NCBI RefSeq assembly: GCF_016461785.1
Contig: NZ_JAEMUH010000006.1
Span: 124,001-188,000 of the forward strand
Direction of reading: 5' to 3'
Origin: Marinomonas ostreistagni
GTDB taxonomy: Bacteria > Pseudomonadota > Gammaproteobacteria > Pseudomonadales > Marinomonadaceae
DNA length: 64,000 nt
The number at the start of each line of letters is the position of its first letter. The first letter of the stretch is position 1. Below the pieces are notes generated by a model. That model had not been told where the DNA came from. It saw only the letters and a list, made by a program, of their open reading frames with translations, and made no database searches. Below are positions 8,180 to 15,717 of this stretch, one piece after another. Made by a program: the position numbers and the translations under genes.

Positions 8180-8689
8180 TCAATGACTTACGTAAGGTGA
8201 TGGCACAATTGGACAGTTCACTACGACGTTCGTCCGTTCGATATTCACTAGGCCTTTCGCTTCTGCATCTAGTAATGCTTCTTCTGATTTGAGTTCGTAG
8301 GCATCATCAGGATTCACCCATTTCACCCAGTACATTAGCCAAAGTGGCGAATAGGCGGTATCAGTGCTTTGATAGCCTACTGGCGTGGGTGCCGAGGGGA
8401 AAATATTTCGCTGCTCACCATTGGGAAAGCCATAAACTCGCTCCAGTACCGTCTTTTGACGAGGCGGTTTGGGGTAATTTGGGATTGCATCACGCAAGCG
8501 CGGCACATAGTTGGCGCCCATCTCTTTTGCCATGTCCTGATCAGAAACATCCGTTGTCACATAATAGACAATATCATTATTGAACCAAGCACTTTGTAGT
8601 GGCAATGACACCTGTTTGGTCGAGTTGGTGGCGGCGCACCCCGTGAGACCGACCATTAACAAAATTCCCAGCACCCCTCGGACAGTCAT
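8180..8689 (-). CDS. Putative lipoprotein of unknown function
   Basis: About 169 residues from the ATG at 8689, which has AAGGA-type sequence just upstream; an in-frame ATG at 8716 is less well placed. The N-terminus is a lipoprotein signal peptide ending in the lipobox LTGC. The mature part is rich in aromatic and proline residues (YSPLWLMYWVKWVNPDDAYEL) and ends in a long hydrophilic tail. I do not recognise a named domain. It is the third gene of a reverse-strand run behind the sigma-54 activator and the monooxygenase-fold protein, and probably shares their transcript. Confidence 0.75.
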   Translation of the reverse strand: MTVRGVLGILLMVGLTGCAATNSTKQVSLPLQSAWFNNDIVYYVTTDVSDQDMAKEMGANYVPRLRDAIPNYPKPPRQKTVLERVYGFPNGEQRNIFPSAPTPVGYQSTDTAYSPLWLMYWVKWVNPDDAYELKSEEALLDAEAKGLVNIERTNVVVNCPIVPSPYVSH

Positions 8690-8728
8690 TTCCTTCGTCT
8701 CCTTTTGCAAATACATGCCTATGAGTCT

Positions 8729-9028
8729 TTACTTAGAGATAAAGTTCCCAAGCTCTTCATAGACATTGACCGAAACCAAGGTTGCCAGTTTGCTCATGCG
8801 CAGGATTTCAGGAGGGTTATCACTGGACCAGAAGCTACGCCAGTCTTCCACTGTATTCCAACGGGCAATGGTGAGTAAGTGATTCAGTTTACTTTCATGC
8901 TGCAATAACACACTCCCGTGAGCACCAGCGTACATCTCTCGGACCAAACCTGTCGTTTGCTGCCATGCATCACAAAATTCTGATAGATGCTCTGGGCTGA
9001 CATGCCATTCATATACTACTCGTATCAT
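8729..9028 (-). CDS. Antibiotic biosynthesis monooxygenase (ABM)-fold protein
   Basis: Small ferredoxin-like alpha/beta protein of about 99 residues. The ABM pattern is visible: RVVYEWHVSPEHLSEFCDAW at the N-terminus and HLLTIARWNTVEDWRSFW centrally. The ATG at 9028 has AAGGAG six bases upstream; an in-frame GTG lies at 9031. ABM proteins act as small oxygenases, haem-degrading enzymes or quinol-binding proteins, and the specific reaction cannot be told here. It starts 29 bp after the sigma-54 regulator's stop codon, so co-transcription is likely. Confidence 0.75.
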   Translation of the reverse strand: MIRVVYEWHVSPEHLSEFCDAWQQTTGLVREMYAGAHGSVLLQHESKLNHLLTIARWNTVEDWRSFWSSDNPPEILRMSKLATLVSVNVYEELGNFISK

Positions 9029-9057
9029 CACTCTCTCCTTAAGACATAACCGTTTTA

Positions 9058-10989
9058 TTATAGATTCTTTTCTTTTGCATATTTATAAACAGTGTTCCGG
9101 CTGACTCCTGCGAGTTTAGCTGTTTGAGATACGTTACCATGAGTTTGTTCAAGCAATTTAGGTATTAAGGTATCGTATGATTCGGATTCTGGTTGCGTAG
9201 CATTTGCATTGACAGAATTCTGTAAATCGTCGAAGAAATCGTCTGGTAAATGCCAATCTTCCAGCTCATCCCCATCTGCCATGGCCATGCCCACTTTTAA
9301 TACATGTACTAACTGACGCATATTGCCTGGCCAGGGATGCCCTTCTAACAGGGCCAACATTTCTTCTGACAGGGCTGGCCCTGGTTCCTCCAAACGTAAA
9401 CGTTCATGAACATAGGAAATCAGTTTACGCTTGTCTTGGCGCTGGCGCAGCGAAGGCAGTTCAATATTTAAACCTGAGATTCGATAATACAAGTCTTGTC
9501 TAAAGCGCCCTTCTGTCACTTCGTCTTTCAGATTACGATTGGTCGCTGAAATCAGCTTTACATCGACAGGGTATACTTCAGTTGAGCCCAATGGCGTGAC
9601 TACACGCTCCTGTAGCACTCGCAGTAATCTGGATTGCACCGTGGCAGGCATTTCACCGATTTCATCTAGGAATAAAGTACCTTTGTGCGCGCGTCTAATA
9701 AGACCAATCGAGCCTTTGTTTTGAGCGCCAGTGAAGGCCCCTTTTTCATATCCAAAGAGTTCAGACTCCACCAACTCGGATGGAATGGCAGCACAGTTGA
9801 CGGCTACTAACATCTCTTTGTGACGGGAGCTGTGATAGTGCAAACTGCGCACAAAGATTTCTTTGCCCGCTCCCGTTTCACCATGGATTAAGATCGGAAT
9901 GTCTTTCTCCATGATTTTGTGAGCTTGCTTTACGACGCGCTGCACCTGTGGGTCGCCATGCTCTAGCTCATCTAACGGAATCACATTATCAGGGATGCTG
10001 CTCGGCATACTTTGCTTCGCAATTTGCTGCGGCGGCGCTTCATAACCACCTGATGTGCGATAGTCAGGCACCTTCATCACTTGAGTGACAGGTGGCAGCA
10101 CCTTCATATAAAACTGAAAACGCCCTAATGCTCGTTGCTTCATGGGCATGTGCAGCGGCTGGTTTTTAATCTCGCGCATGTCGCAGTCAAAAATCTGCGA
10201 AATATTCAGCAGCGATAAGTCCCGCGCCAAAACGATTTCAGCACGGCGGTTAGCCGAGACAATGGTGCCTTGATCATCCAATACCAATAATCCTGACCAA
10301 TGGCTGTCGAGGCTGGTGAGATTGGTATTAAAGCTGACAATAAAATGATTCTGCTGGAATGCCGCAAAGATCAAACGATTTTCAACACTTAGAGACATGA
10401 GTTTAACCATGCCAAGGGTATGATCTTGAGGAAGATACGCGTCAGAGGAAATGTCTAGGACGCCCAATAGTTCGTTGCCCGTATCATAAATCGGTGAAGC
10501 TGACCCCACCATATAACGATTGGCACGTAAGTAGTGTTCATCACGGCCAACTTGAATGGCACGACCACTGATAATCGCCGTACCGATAGCGTTGGTGCCC
10601 ACACCCTGTTCGGTCCATTGGTTACCTTCGACTAAACCGTGGTACTCACCGCGCCCAAAGCGATTTTGCCCCCATGTATTTAGTACATGCCCCTGCCGGT
10701 CCGCTAAGACAATAATACAGGCAGAGTTGCTGAGGATATTCTCGTAATAGGGAATGATCTCATTCTCAGTGGTTTCTAATAAGTTACGGTGTTGATCGCG
10801 TAAATCATTAAGCTCCCCTTTCGGCAGGGCGGCAAAATTCGGTTCAGAGGTATGCTCTAAACCAAACTGTTCACACCGATACCATGAGGCTTCGATCTGT
10901 TGTTTGTGTTCTTCGTCATTTAAGTTGACGTTGGGACTTCGCATTGCCTTGCTGTCATCCGATTCTTGTTGTTCTTTTTTTATCGTCAT
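9058..10989 (-). CDS. Sigma-54-dependent activator, AcoR-like (GAF, AAA+, Fis)
   Basis: Bacterial enhancer-binding protein, about 643 residues from the ATG at 10989, chosen because GGAG lies six bases upstream. The frame stays open upstream to a TTG at 11091 with no ribosome site. An N-terminal GAF-type sensor region is followed by a PAS-like region and a central AAA+ domain with Walker A GETGAGKE, the sigma-54 contact loop GAFTGA and Walker B GTLFLDEIGEMP. A Fis-type helix-turn-helix is at the C-terminus (NVSQTAKLAGVSRNTVYKYA). It is divergent from glpSTPQUV, which has a sigma-54 promoter, so it very likely activates that operon. The inducer may be glycerol or a metabolite of it. Confidence 0.93.
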   Translation of the reverse strand: MTIKKEQQESDDSKAMRSPNVNLNDEEHKQQIEASWYRCEQFGLEHTSEPNFAALPKGELNDLRDQHRNLLETTENEIIPYYENILSNSACIIVLADRQGHVLNTWGQNRFGRGEYHGLVEGNQWTEQGVGTNAIGTAIISGRAIQVGRDEHYLRANRYMVGSASPIYDTGNELLGVLDISSDAYLPQDHTLGMVKLMSLSVENRLIFAAFQQNHFIVSFNTNLTSLDSHWSGLLVLDDQGTIVSANRRAEIVLARDLSLLNISQIFDCDMREIKNQPLHMPMKQRALGRFQFYMKVLPPVTQVMKVPDYRTSGGYEAPPQQIAKQSMPSSIPDNVIPLDELEHGDPQVQRVVKQAHKIMEKDIPILIHGETGAGKEIFVRSLHYHSSRHKEMLVAVNCAAIPSELVESELFGYEKGAFTGAQNKGSIGLIRRAHKGTLFLDEIGEMPATVQSRLLRVLQERVVTPLGSTEVYPVDVKLISATNRNLKDEVTEGRFRQDLYYRISGLNIELPSLRQRQDKRKLISYVHERLRLEEPGPALSEEMLALLEGHPWPGNMRQLVHVLKVGMAMADGDELEDWHLPDDFFDDLQNSVNANATQPESESYDTLIPKLLEQTHGNVSQTAKLAGVSRNTVYKYAKEKNL

Positions 10990-11097
10990 TGTGTGCTCCA
11001 TTTGAAAAAGGAGCGACAAGCCAACTGCTATTCTGCTTGGCTCTGACCACAAGGTCAATTCAATTACCAAGGATTGTTCAATAGTGTTCAAAGAGAC

Positions 11098-11110
11098 TGT
11101 TCAGTGAACA
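11098..11110. promoter_or_regulatory. Upstream activator site for the sigma-54 regulator
   Basis: Perfect palindrome TGTTCAGTGAACA, centred about 130 bp upstream of the sigma-54 promoter, a typical enhancer distance. It is flanked by four further half-sites between 11075 and 11150. This is the likely Fis-domain binding site of the divergent activator. Confidence 0.65.
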
Positions 11111-11232
11111 CTTTTTACGGATGTGAACACTTCTGTTTCGTAAACGAACATTTTCTAAAAAGCGACTCGGAATTAATTTATACCTATATATTTCAATGAC
11201 TTAATAGAAAAAACCTTTTTCTTACACAATCT

Positions 11233-11248
11233 TGGCACAGGCTTTGTA
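11233..11248 (+). promoter_or_regulatory. Sigma-54 (RpoN) promoter of glpSTPQUV
   Basis: TGGCAC-N5-TTGTA matches the -24/-12 consensus TGGCAC-N5-TTGCW at all but one position. The GG and GT elements are separated by exactly 10 bp. A divergent enhancer-binding protein gene and palindromic upstream sites support it. Confidence 0.85.
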
Positions 11249-11384
11249 TTGTTATTCTGACCACTGACATGTTTATGCATTTGCGAAAAGCGACAAGCCA
11301 ATCTCTTGAGGCGATGCTGAACACAGTGCCGACTACACACCGCATCATTGTGGCGGCCATAACAACAAAAAAGGGTTAATTACA

Positions 11385-12473
11385 ATGTCACTGACGCTGA
11401 GTAATGTGTCTCGCGTTGTTGATGGAGAAACTTGGATTGACGACGTCAATCTGTCCCTAGAGCCAGGTTCATTTAACGTGCTTTTGGGAAGAACACTCTC
11501 CGGTAAAACAACGCTGATGCGCCTAATGGCTGGGCTGGACCGCCCAACATCAGGCAAAATTATGATGAACAATGTTGATGTAACAGGTGTTCCGGTTCGA
11601 GAGCGAAACATCTCTATGGTGTACCAACAGTTCATCAACTACCCCAACATGACGGTGTATGAAAACATCGCCTCGCCTTTGCGCCTAGCGAAAATGTCGG
11701 ACCAAGAAATTGATCGTCGAGTTCGTGAAACCGCTGAAATGCTGCGCATTGATCCTTATCTAGACCGCTTACCACTGCAACTATCTGGTGGTCAGCAGCA
11801 GCGTACCGCCATGGCTCGTGCACTGGTCAAAGACTCACAAATTATTTTGTTTGATGAGCCACTGGTGAACCTAGATTACAAACTTCGTGAAGAGCTTCGC
11901 CAAGAATTACGCGCCTTGTTTAAAGCTCGTAACTGCATTGCTGTTTACGCCACCACAGAACCTAACGAAGCATTGGCTTTAGCGGGTAACACTGCGGTAC
12001 TACACGAAGGCAAACTTTTACAATTTGGTGAAACCGCTGAGGTTTACCACCGTCCAAAAGACATTATCACTGCGGAAATGTTTTCTGAGCCACCGATCAA
12101 CGTGGTACCAGGTCGCGTTAGCGATACCGAGGTGACTTTTGATGACAGTGTTCATTTCCAATTAAACAGCGACTTGCGTCCTTTAGAACCAGGCAACTAC
12201 CGCTTTGGTGTGCGCGCTTCGCATATTGGTCTAGTGCCACATTCAGACGACGATTTAGAACTCCCTGTACGAGTGGACCTTGCCGAAATAAGTGGCAGCG
12301 AAACCTTCCTGCACGTGCACAACCCACACTTTGATTTGGTACTACACCTTTCGGGGGTGCATGAGTATCACGTTGATCAACAGATCAAAGTGTATTTCCC
12401 AACACACAAGCTGTACGCCTTTAACGAAGCGGGTCGCCTTGTGCATGCACCAGCTGGTTTAGGAGGACGCTAA
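11385..12473 (+). CDS. glpS: Glycerol-type ABC importer ATPase GlpS
   Basis: ABC ATPase of 362 residues with a MalK-like C-terminal regulatory region. Walker A lies at 35-43 (GRTLSGKTT), a canonical LSGGQ signature at 133-137, and Walker B with glutamate at D157-E158. The switch histidine normally found after Walker B is threonine here (T191, YATTEP). It opens a six-gene operon with the order ATPase, ATPase, permease, permease, small membrane protein, binding protein. That order matches the rhizobial glycerol system GlpSTPQUV. The name is from that system and should not be confused with other proteins of similar name. Confidence 0.9.
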   Translation: MSLTLSNVSRVVDGETWIDDVNLSLEPGSFNVLLGRTLSGKTTLMRLMAGLDRPTSGKIMMNNVDVTGVPVRERNISMVYQQFINYPNMTVYENIASPLRLAKMSDQEIDRRVRETAEMLRIDPYLDRLPLQLSGGQQQRTAMARALVKDSQIILFDEPLVNLDYKLREELRQELRALFKARNCIAVYATTEPNEALALAGNTAVLHEGKLLQFGETAEVYHRPKDIITAEMFSEPPINVVPGRVSDTEVTFDDSVHFQLNSDLRPLEPGNYRFGVRASHIGLVPHSDDDLELPVRVDLAEISGSETFLHVHNPHFDLVLHLSGVHEYHVDQQIKVYFPTHKLYAFNEAGRLVHAPAGLGGR

Positions 12474-12474
12474 C

Positions 12475-13575
12475 ATGGCAGAAATTACCTTAAATGCCTT
12501 GGCTCACACATACAGTGATGCGCCCAGTAAACCGGAAGATTACGCCATTCGCCAAATGCAGCACGTTTGGCACCAAGGCGGCGCTTACGCCCTATTGGGA
12601 CCATCAGGCTGTGGCAAATCAACGCTATTAAACATCATCTCTGGCTTGCTGGAACCGTCTGACGGTGAAGTGCTGTTTGATGGCAAACGCGTTAACGAGT
12701 TGAAGCCAGAAGAGCGCAACATTGCTCAGGTTTTCCAATTCCCAGTGGTATACGACACCATGAGTGTGTACGACAACTTAGCTTTTCCATTACGCAACAT
12801 TGGCGTACCAGAGCATAAAATTCGCTCTAAGGTACTGGAAGTGGCTGAGATCCTAGAGCTTTCCGACCAGTTAAAGCGCAAAGCTAAAGGCCTATCCGCC
12901 GACCAGAAACAAAAAGTCTCCATGGGACGTGGCTTAGTGCGTGATGACGTGTCGGCAATCCTGTTCGACGAACCACTGACCGTTATCGATCCGCAATTAA
13001 AATGGAAACTGCGCCGTAAGCTCAAGCAAATCCACGAACAGTTCAATATCACCATGGTGTATGTGACCCACGATCAGTTGGAGGCCTCTACCTTTGCCGA
13101 CAAAATCGCGGTGATGTACCAAGGCCAAATTGTTCAGTTCGGTACACCTCGTGAATTATTCGAGCACCCTGCTCATACCTTTGTTGGTTACTTCATTGGC
13201 TCACCGGGCATGAACTTTCTTGAAGCTGAAGTTGGCGAGGATGCGCTGATCTTTGGTGAACATACTTTGAATATCGATCCGAAGTTGTTAGCTGCCCTGA
13301 AAGCGCAAAACGCGACCTCCGCAACGGTAGGGATTCGACCTGAGTTTGTACATGTTTGGGACGGTCAAAATGTAGACGCTTTCAAAGTAGATGTGGACTT
13401 TGTTGAAGACTTGGGCACCTACAAAATTCTTACCTTTACCTTTGCCGGTGTGTCTATGAAAGCGCGCTTAAGCGAAGACCAGAAAGTGCCTGAAGGCAAA
13501 GCCTTTGTCAGCTTCCCAGAGCAATGGACCAAGATTTATCTCAACGATTATTTAGTGGAGGTACCCCATGACTAA
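12475..13575 (+). CDS. glpT: Glycerol-type ABC importer ATPase GlpT (rhizobial naming)
   Basis: Second ABC ATPase of the pair, 366 residues. Walker A is at 42-50 (GPSGCGKST), Walker B at D165-E166, and the switch histidine is present at H199 (YVTHDQ). The signature motif is degenerate: LSADQ at 140-144 instead of LSGGQ. GlpS has the opposite pattern, so the pair should form one complete and one degenerate ATP site. It starts one base after the glpS stop and overlaps glpP by 8 bases, so translation is coupled. It is not the E. coli glycerol-3-phosphate antiporter of the same name. Confidence 0.9.
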   Translation: MAEITLNALAHTYSDAPSKPEDYAIRQMQHVWHQGGAYALLGPSGCGKSTLLNIISGLLEPSDGEVLFDGKRVNELKPEERNIAQVFQFPVVYDTMSVYDNLAFPLRNIGVPEHKIRSKVLEVAEILELSDQLKRKAKGLSADQKQKVSMGRGLVRDDVSAILFDEPLTVIDPQLKWKLRRKLKQIHEQFNITMVYVTHDQLEASTFADKIAVMYQGQIVQFGTPRELFEHPAHTFVGYFIGSPGMNFLEAEVGEDALIFGEHTLNIDPKLLAALKAQNATSATVGIRPEFVHVWDGQNVDAFKVDVDFVEDLGTYKILTFTFAGVSMKARLSEDQKVPEGKAFVSFPEQWTKIYLNDYLVEVPHD

Positions 13576-14434
13576 GGTCGAAAACAACAAGGCTTGGTGG
13601 TTGGTACTGCCAGTATTTTTGATCGTTGCTTTCTCCGCCATCATTCCGTTAATGACGGTGGTGAACTACTCAGTACAAGACATTTTTGACCCTTACACGC
13701 GCTACTTTGTGGGCACAGAATGGTTCAAACAAGTCATGTTGGATGAGCGTTTGCACGATGCCTTGATTCGCCAGTTTATTTTCTCTTTCACTATCCTAGC
13801 GATCGAGATTCCACTCGGCATCATGGTGGCATTGATGATGCCAACCAAAGGCAAAGGCGCGTCACTAGCGCTGATTTTGGTGGCGATCCCACTGCTGATT
13901 CCTTGGAACGTAGTCGGCACAATTTGGCAGATCTTTGGCCGTGCTGACATTGGTCTTTTTGGCGCAATGATGGCGGAACTGGGCATCAACTATAACTACG
14001 CCTCAGAACCCATGCATGCTTGGTTAACCGTGGTGCTCATGGACGTTTGGCACTGGACACCTTTGGTAGCATTGCTTTGCTACTCGGGCCTGCGCGCCAT
14101 TCCAGAAGTGTATTACCAAGCTGCACGCATTGATAAAGCGTCGCGTTGGGCAGTATTCCGTTACATCCAACTACCAAAGTTAACCAATGTATTGATCATT
14201 GGTGTGCTGTTGCGCTTTATGGATTCGTTCATGATTTACACCGAGCCGTTTGTGTTAACCGGTGGTGGTCCAGGAACGTCAACAACCTTCTTAAGCCAGT
14301 CTTTGGTACAGCAAGCCATCGGTCAGTTTGACCTAGGCCCTGCCGCTGCCTTCTCTCTGGTGTACTTCTTAATCATCCTACTGGTGTGTTGGGTGTTCTA
14401 CACCACCATCATGCATATGCAAAAAGACAAATAG
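13568..14434 (+). CDS. glpP: Glycerol-type ABC importer permease GlpP
   Basis: Inner-membrane permease of the MalF-like sugar/polyol ABC type, 288 residues with about six membrane segments. The cytoplasmic coupling (EAA-type) loop is visible as YYQAARIDKASRWAVFRYIQLPKL. Its start lies inside the end of glpT (8-base overlap), and it is followed after 3 bases by the second permease. The stretch EPFVLTGGGPGTSTTFLSQ is typical of this subfamily. Confidence 0.9.
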   Translation: MTKVENNKAWWLVLPVFLIVAFSAIIPLMTVVNYSVQDIFDPYTRYFVGTEWFKQVMLDERLHDALIRQFIFSFTILAIEIPLGIMVALMMPTKGKGASLALILVAIPLLIPWNVVGTIWQIFGRADIGLFGAMMAELGINYNYASEPMHAWLTVVLMDVWHWTPLVALLCYSGLRAIPEVYYQAARIDKASRWAVFRYIQLPKLTNVLIIGVLLRFMDSFMIYTEPFVLTGGGPGTSTTFLSQSLVQQAIGQFDLGPAAAFSLVYFLIILLVCWVFYTTIMHMQKDK

Positions 14435-14437
14435 GAG

Positions 14438-15367
14438 GTGAGTATGTCGACTTCATCCAGCATCACGTCACAACGCTCGTCTGAAGAAACAATTGCCGAG
14501 GGTTCTTACTCAAGCCAAGCGCCACAAGCACCTGTGGTCAGTCTGGCTGAACGCAAAGCAAGAAATGCGATGTGGCGTGGCCGCATCGGCATGACGGTGT
14601 ATTTGATTTTGTTGTTAATGCCAATTTACTGGCTACTGAACATGTCATTTAAAACCAATACGGAAATTTTGAGTGGTTTATCGTTCTTTCCCGAGAACTT
14701 CACTCTGGAAAACTACGCCAAGATTTTTGGCGATCCAACTTGGTACATGGGCTATGTGAACTCGATCATCTATGTATCCATGAACATGGTGATCAGCTTA
14801 TTGGTTGCCCTGCCAGCAGCTTACGCTTTCAGCCGTTACAAGTTTGTCGGCGATAAGCACATGTTCTTCTGGCTTCTGTCTAACCGTATGGCACCACCGG
14901 CGGTCTTCCTATTGCCATTCTTCCAACTGTATTCATCGGTTGGTCTGTTTGATACCCACATTGCCGTGGCGTTAGCGCACTGTTTGTTTAACGTGCCGCT
15001 AGCGGTTTGGATCCTAGAAGGCTTTATGAGTGGCGTACCACGCGAGATCGATGAAACTGCCTACATCGACGGTTATTCGTTCCCGAAATTCTTCGTCAAG
15101 ATCTTCTTGCCACTGATTCGCTCCGGCATCGGTGTAACGGCATTCTTCTGCTTTATGTTCTCTTGGGTAGAGCTGCTGTTGGCAAGAACATTGACCTCTG
15201 TGGATGCCAAGCCAATTGGCGCCATCATGACGCGAACCGTGTCCGCATCTGGTATGGACTGGGGGCTGCTCGCCGCCGCCGGTGTGCTGACCATCGTCCC
15301 AGGTATTTTGGTGATCTACTTCGTTCGAAATCATGTTGCTAAGGGCTTCGCCCTAGGCCGAGTTTAA
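14438..15367 (+). CDS. glpQ: Glycerol-type ABC importer permease GlpQ
   Basis: Second permease, MalG-like, 309 residues. It has a hydrophilic N-terminal extension of about 45 residues rich in Ser/Gln/Glu, then six membrane segments. The coupling loop reads DETAYIDGYSFPKFFVKIFLP. GGAGGTGAGT precedes the ATG. It pairs with GlpP to form the membrane channel. The name follows the rhizobial glycerol importer and does not mean glycerophosphodiester phosphodiesterase. Confidence 0.9.
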   Translation: MSMSTSSSITSQRSSEETIAEGSYSSQAPQAPVVSLAERKARNAMWRGRIGMTVYLILLLMPIYWLLNMSFKTNTEILSGLSFFPENFTLENYAKIFGDPTWYMGYVNSIIYVSMNMVISLLVALPAAYAFSRYKFVGDKHMFFWLLSNRMAPPAVFLLPFFQLYSSVGLFDTHIAVALAHCLFNVPLAVWILEGFMSGVPREIDETAYIDGYSFPKFFVKIFLPLIRSGIGVTAFFCFMFSWVELLLARTLTSVDAKPIGAIMTRTVSASGMDWGLLAAAGVLTIVPGILVIYFVRNHVAKGFALGRV

Positions 15368-15378
15368 GGAGCTTCAAA

Positions 15379-15651
15379 ATGGTTTGGATGTCTTGGACCT
15401 TACCTACTGCCGCATTTTTTGCTGGCATCGCTTTGATCCTCGTCGCGATGACGACTTGGCAAGCGATCTACCCAAGCGTGGAACGTAAAGGCTTTTTGCC
15501 GATTGAAACGACACGCGGCGATCGTTTGTTTATTGGCCTACTGAGTAGTGCCTTTGTTCACCTAGGTTTCGTTGCGTTAAGTGATGTTCCACTTTACGTA
15601 GCAACCGCCCTTTGCGTGCTTTGGATGTGCTTCCTGATGCGCTGGGGTTAA
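15379..15651 (+). CDS. glpU: Small membrane protein GlpU (DUF2160)
   Basis: 90-residue protein with three predicted membrane segments, matching the DUF2160 small protein found between the permease and binding-protein genes in glycerol ABC operons. AAGGAG lies just upstream of the ATG, and the gap to glpQ is 11 bp. Its function is unknown; its constant place in the operon suggests an accessory membrane subunit of the importer. Confidence 0.85.
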   Translation: MVWMSWTLPTAAFFAGIALILVAMTTWQAIYPSVERKGFLPIETTRGDRLFIGLLSSAFVHLGFVALSDVPLYVATALCVLWMCFLMRWG

Positions 15652-15717
15652 GTGAGAGTGTACAAGGAAGAACCTGCATGGAAGCGAAATACCTATCTTT
15701 AATCATTGAGGTAAAAC

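Larger units (their letters stand above)
10990..11384. promoter_or_regulatory. Divergent regulatory region of the glycerol ABC operon
   Basis: 395 bp without a gene. The part near the activator gene is full of TGTTCA/TGAACA half-sites (11075, 11085, 11098-11110, 11124, 11145). The part near glpS has the -24/-12 promoter. A 5' leader of about 120 nt would precede glpS; I saw no recognisable riboswitch in it. Confidence 0.7.

Noticed and set aside
10990-11091. N-terminal extension of the sigma-54 activator to a TTG at 11091
   Set aside because: No ribosome site precedes it, it would overlap the palindromic activator half-sites, and the ATG at 10989 has a well-spaced GGAG.
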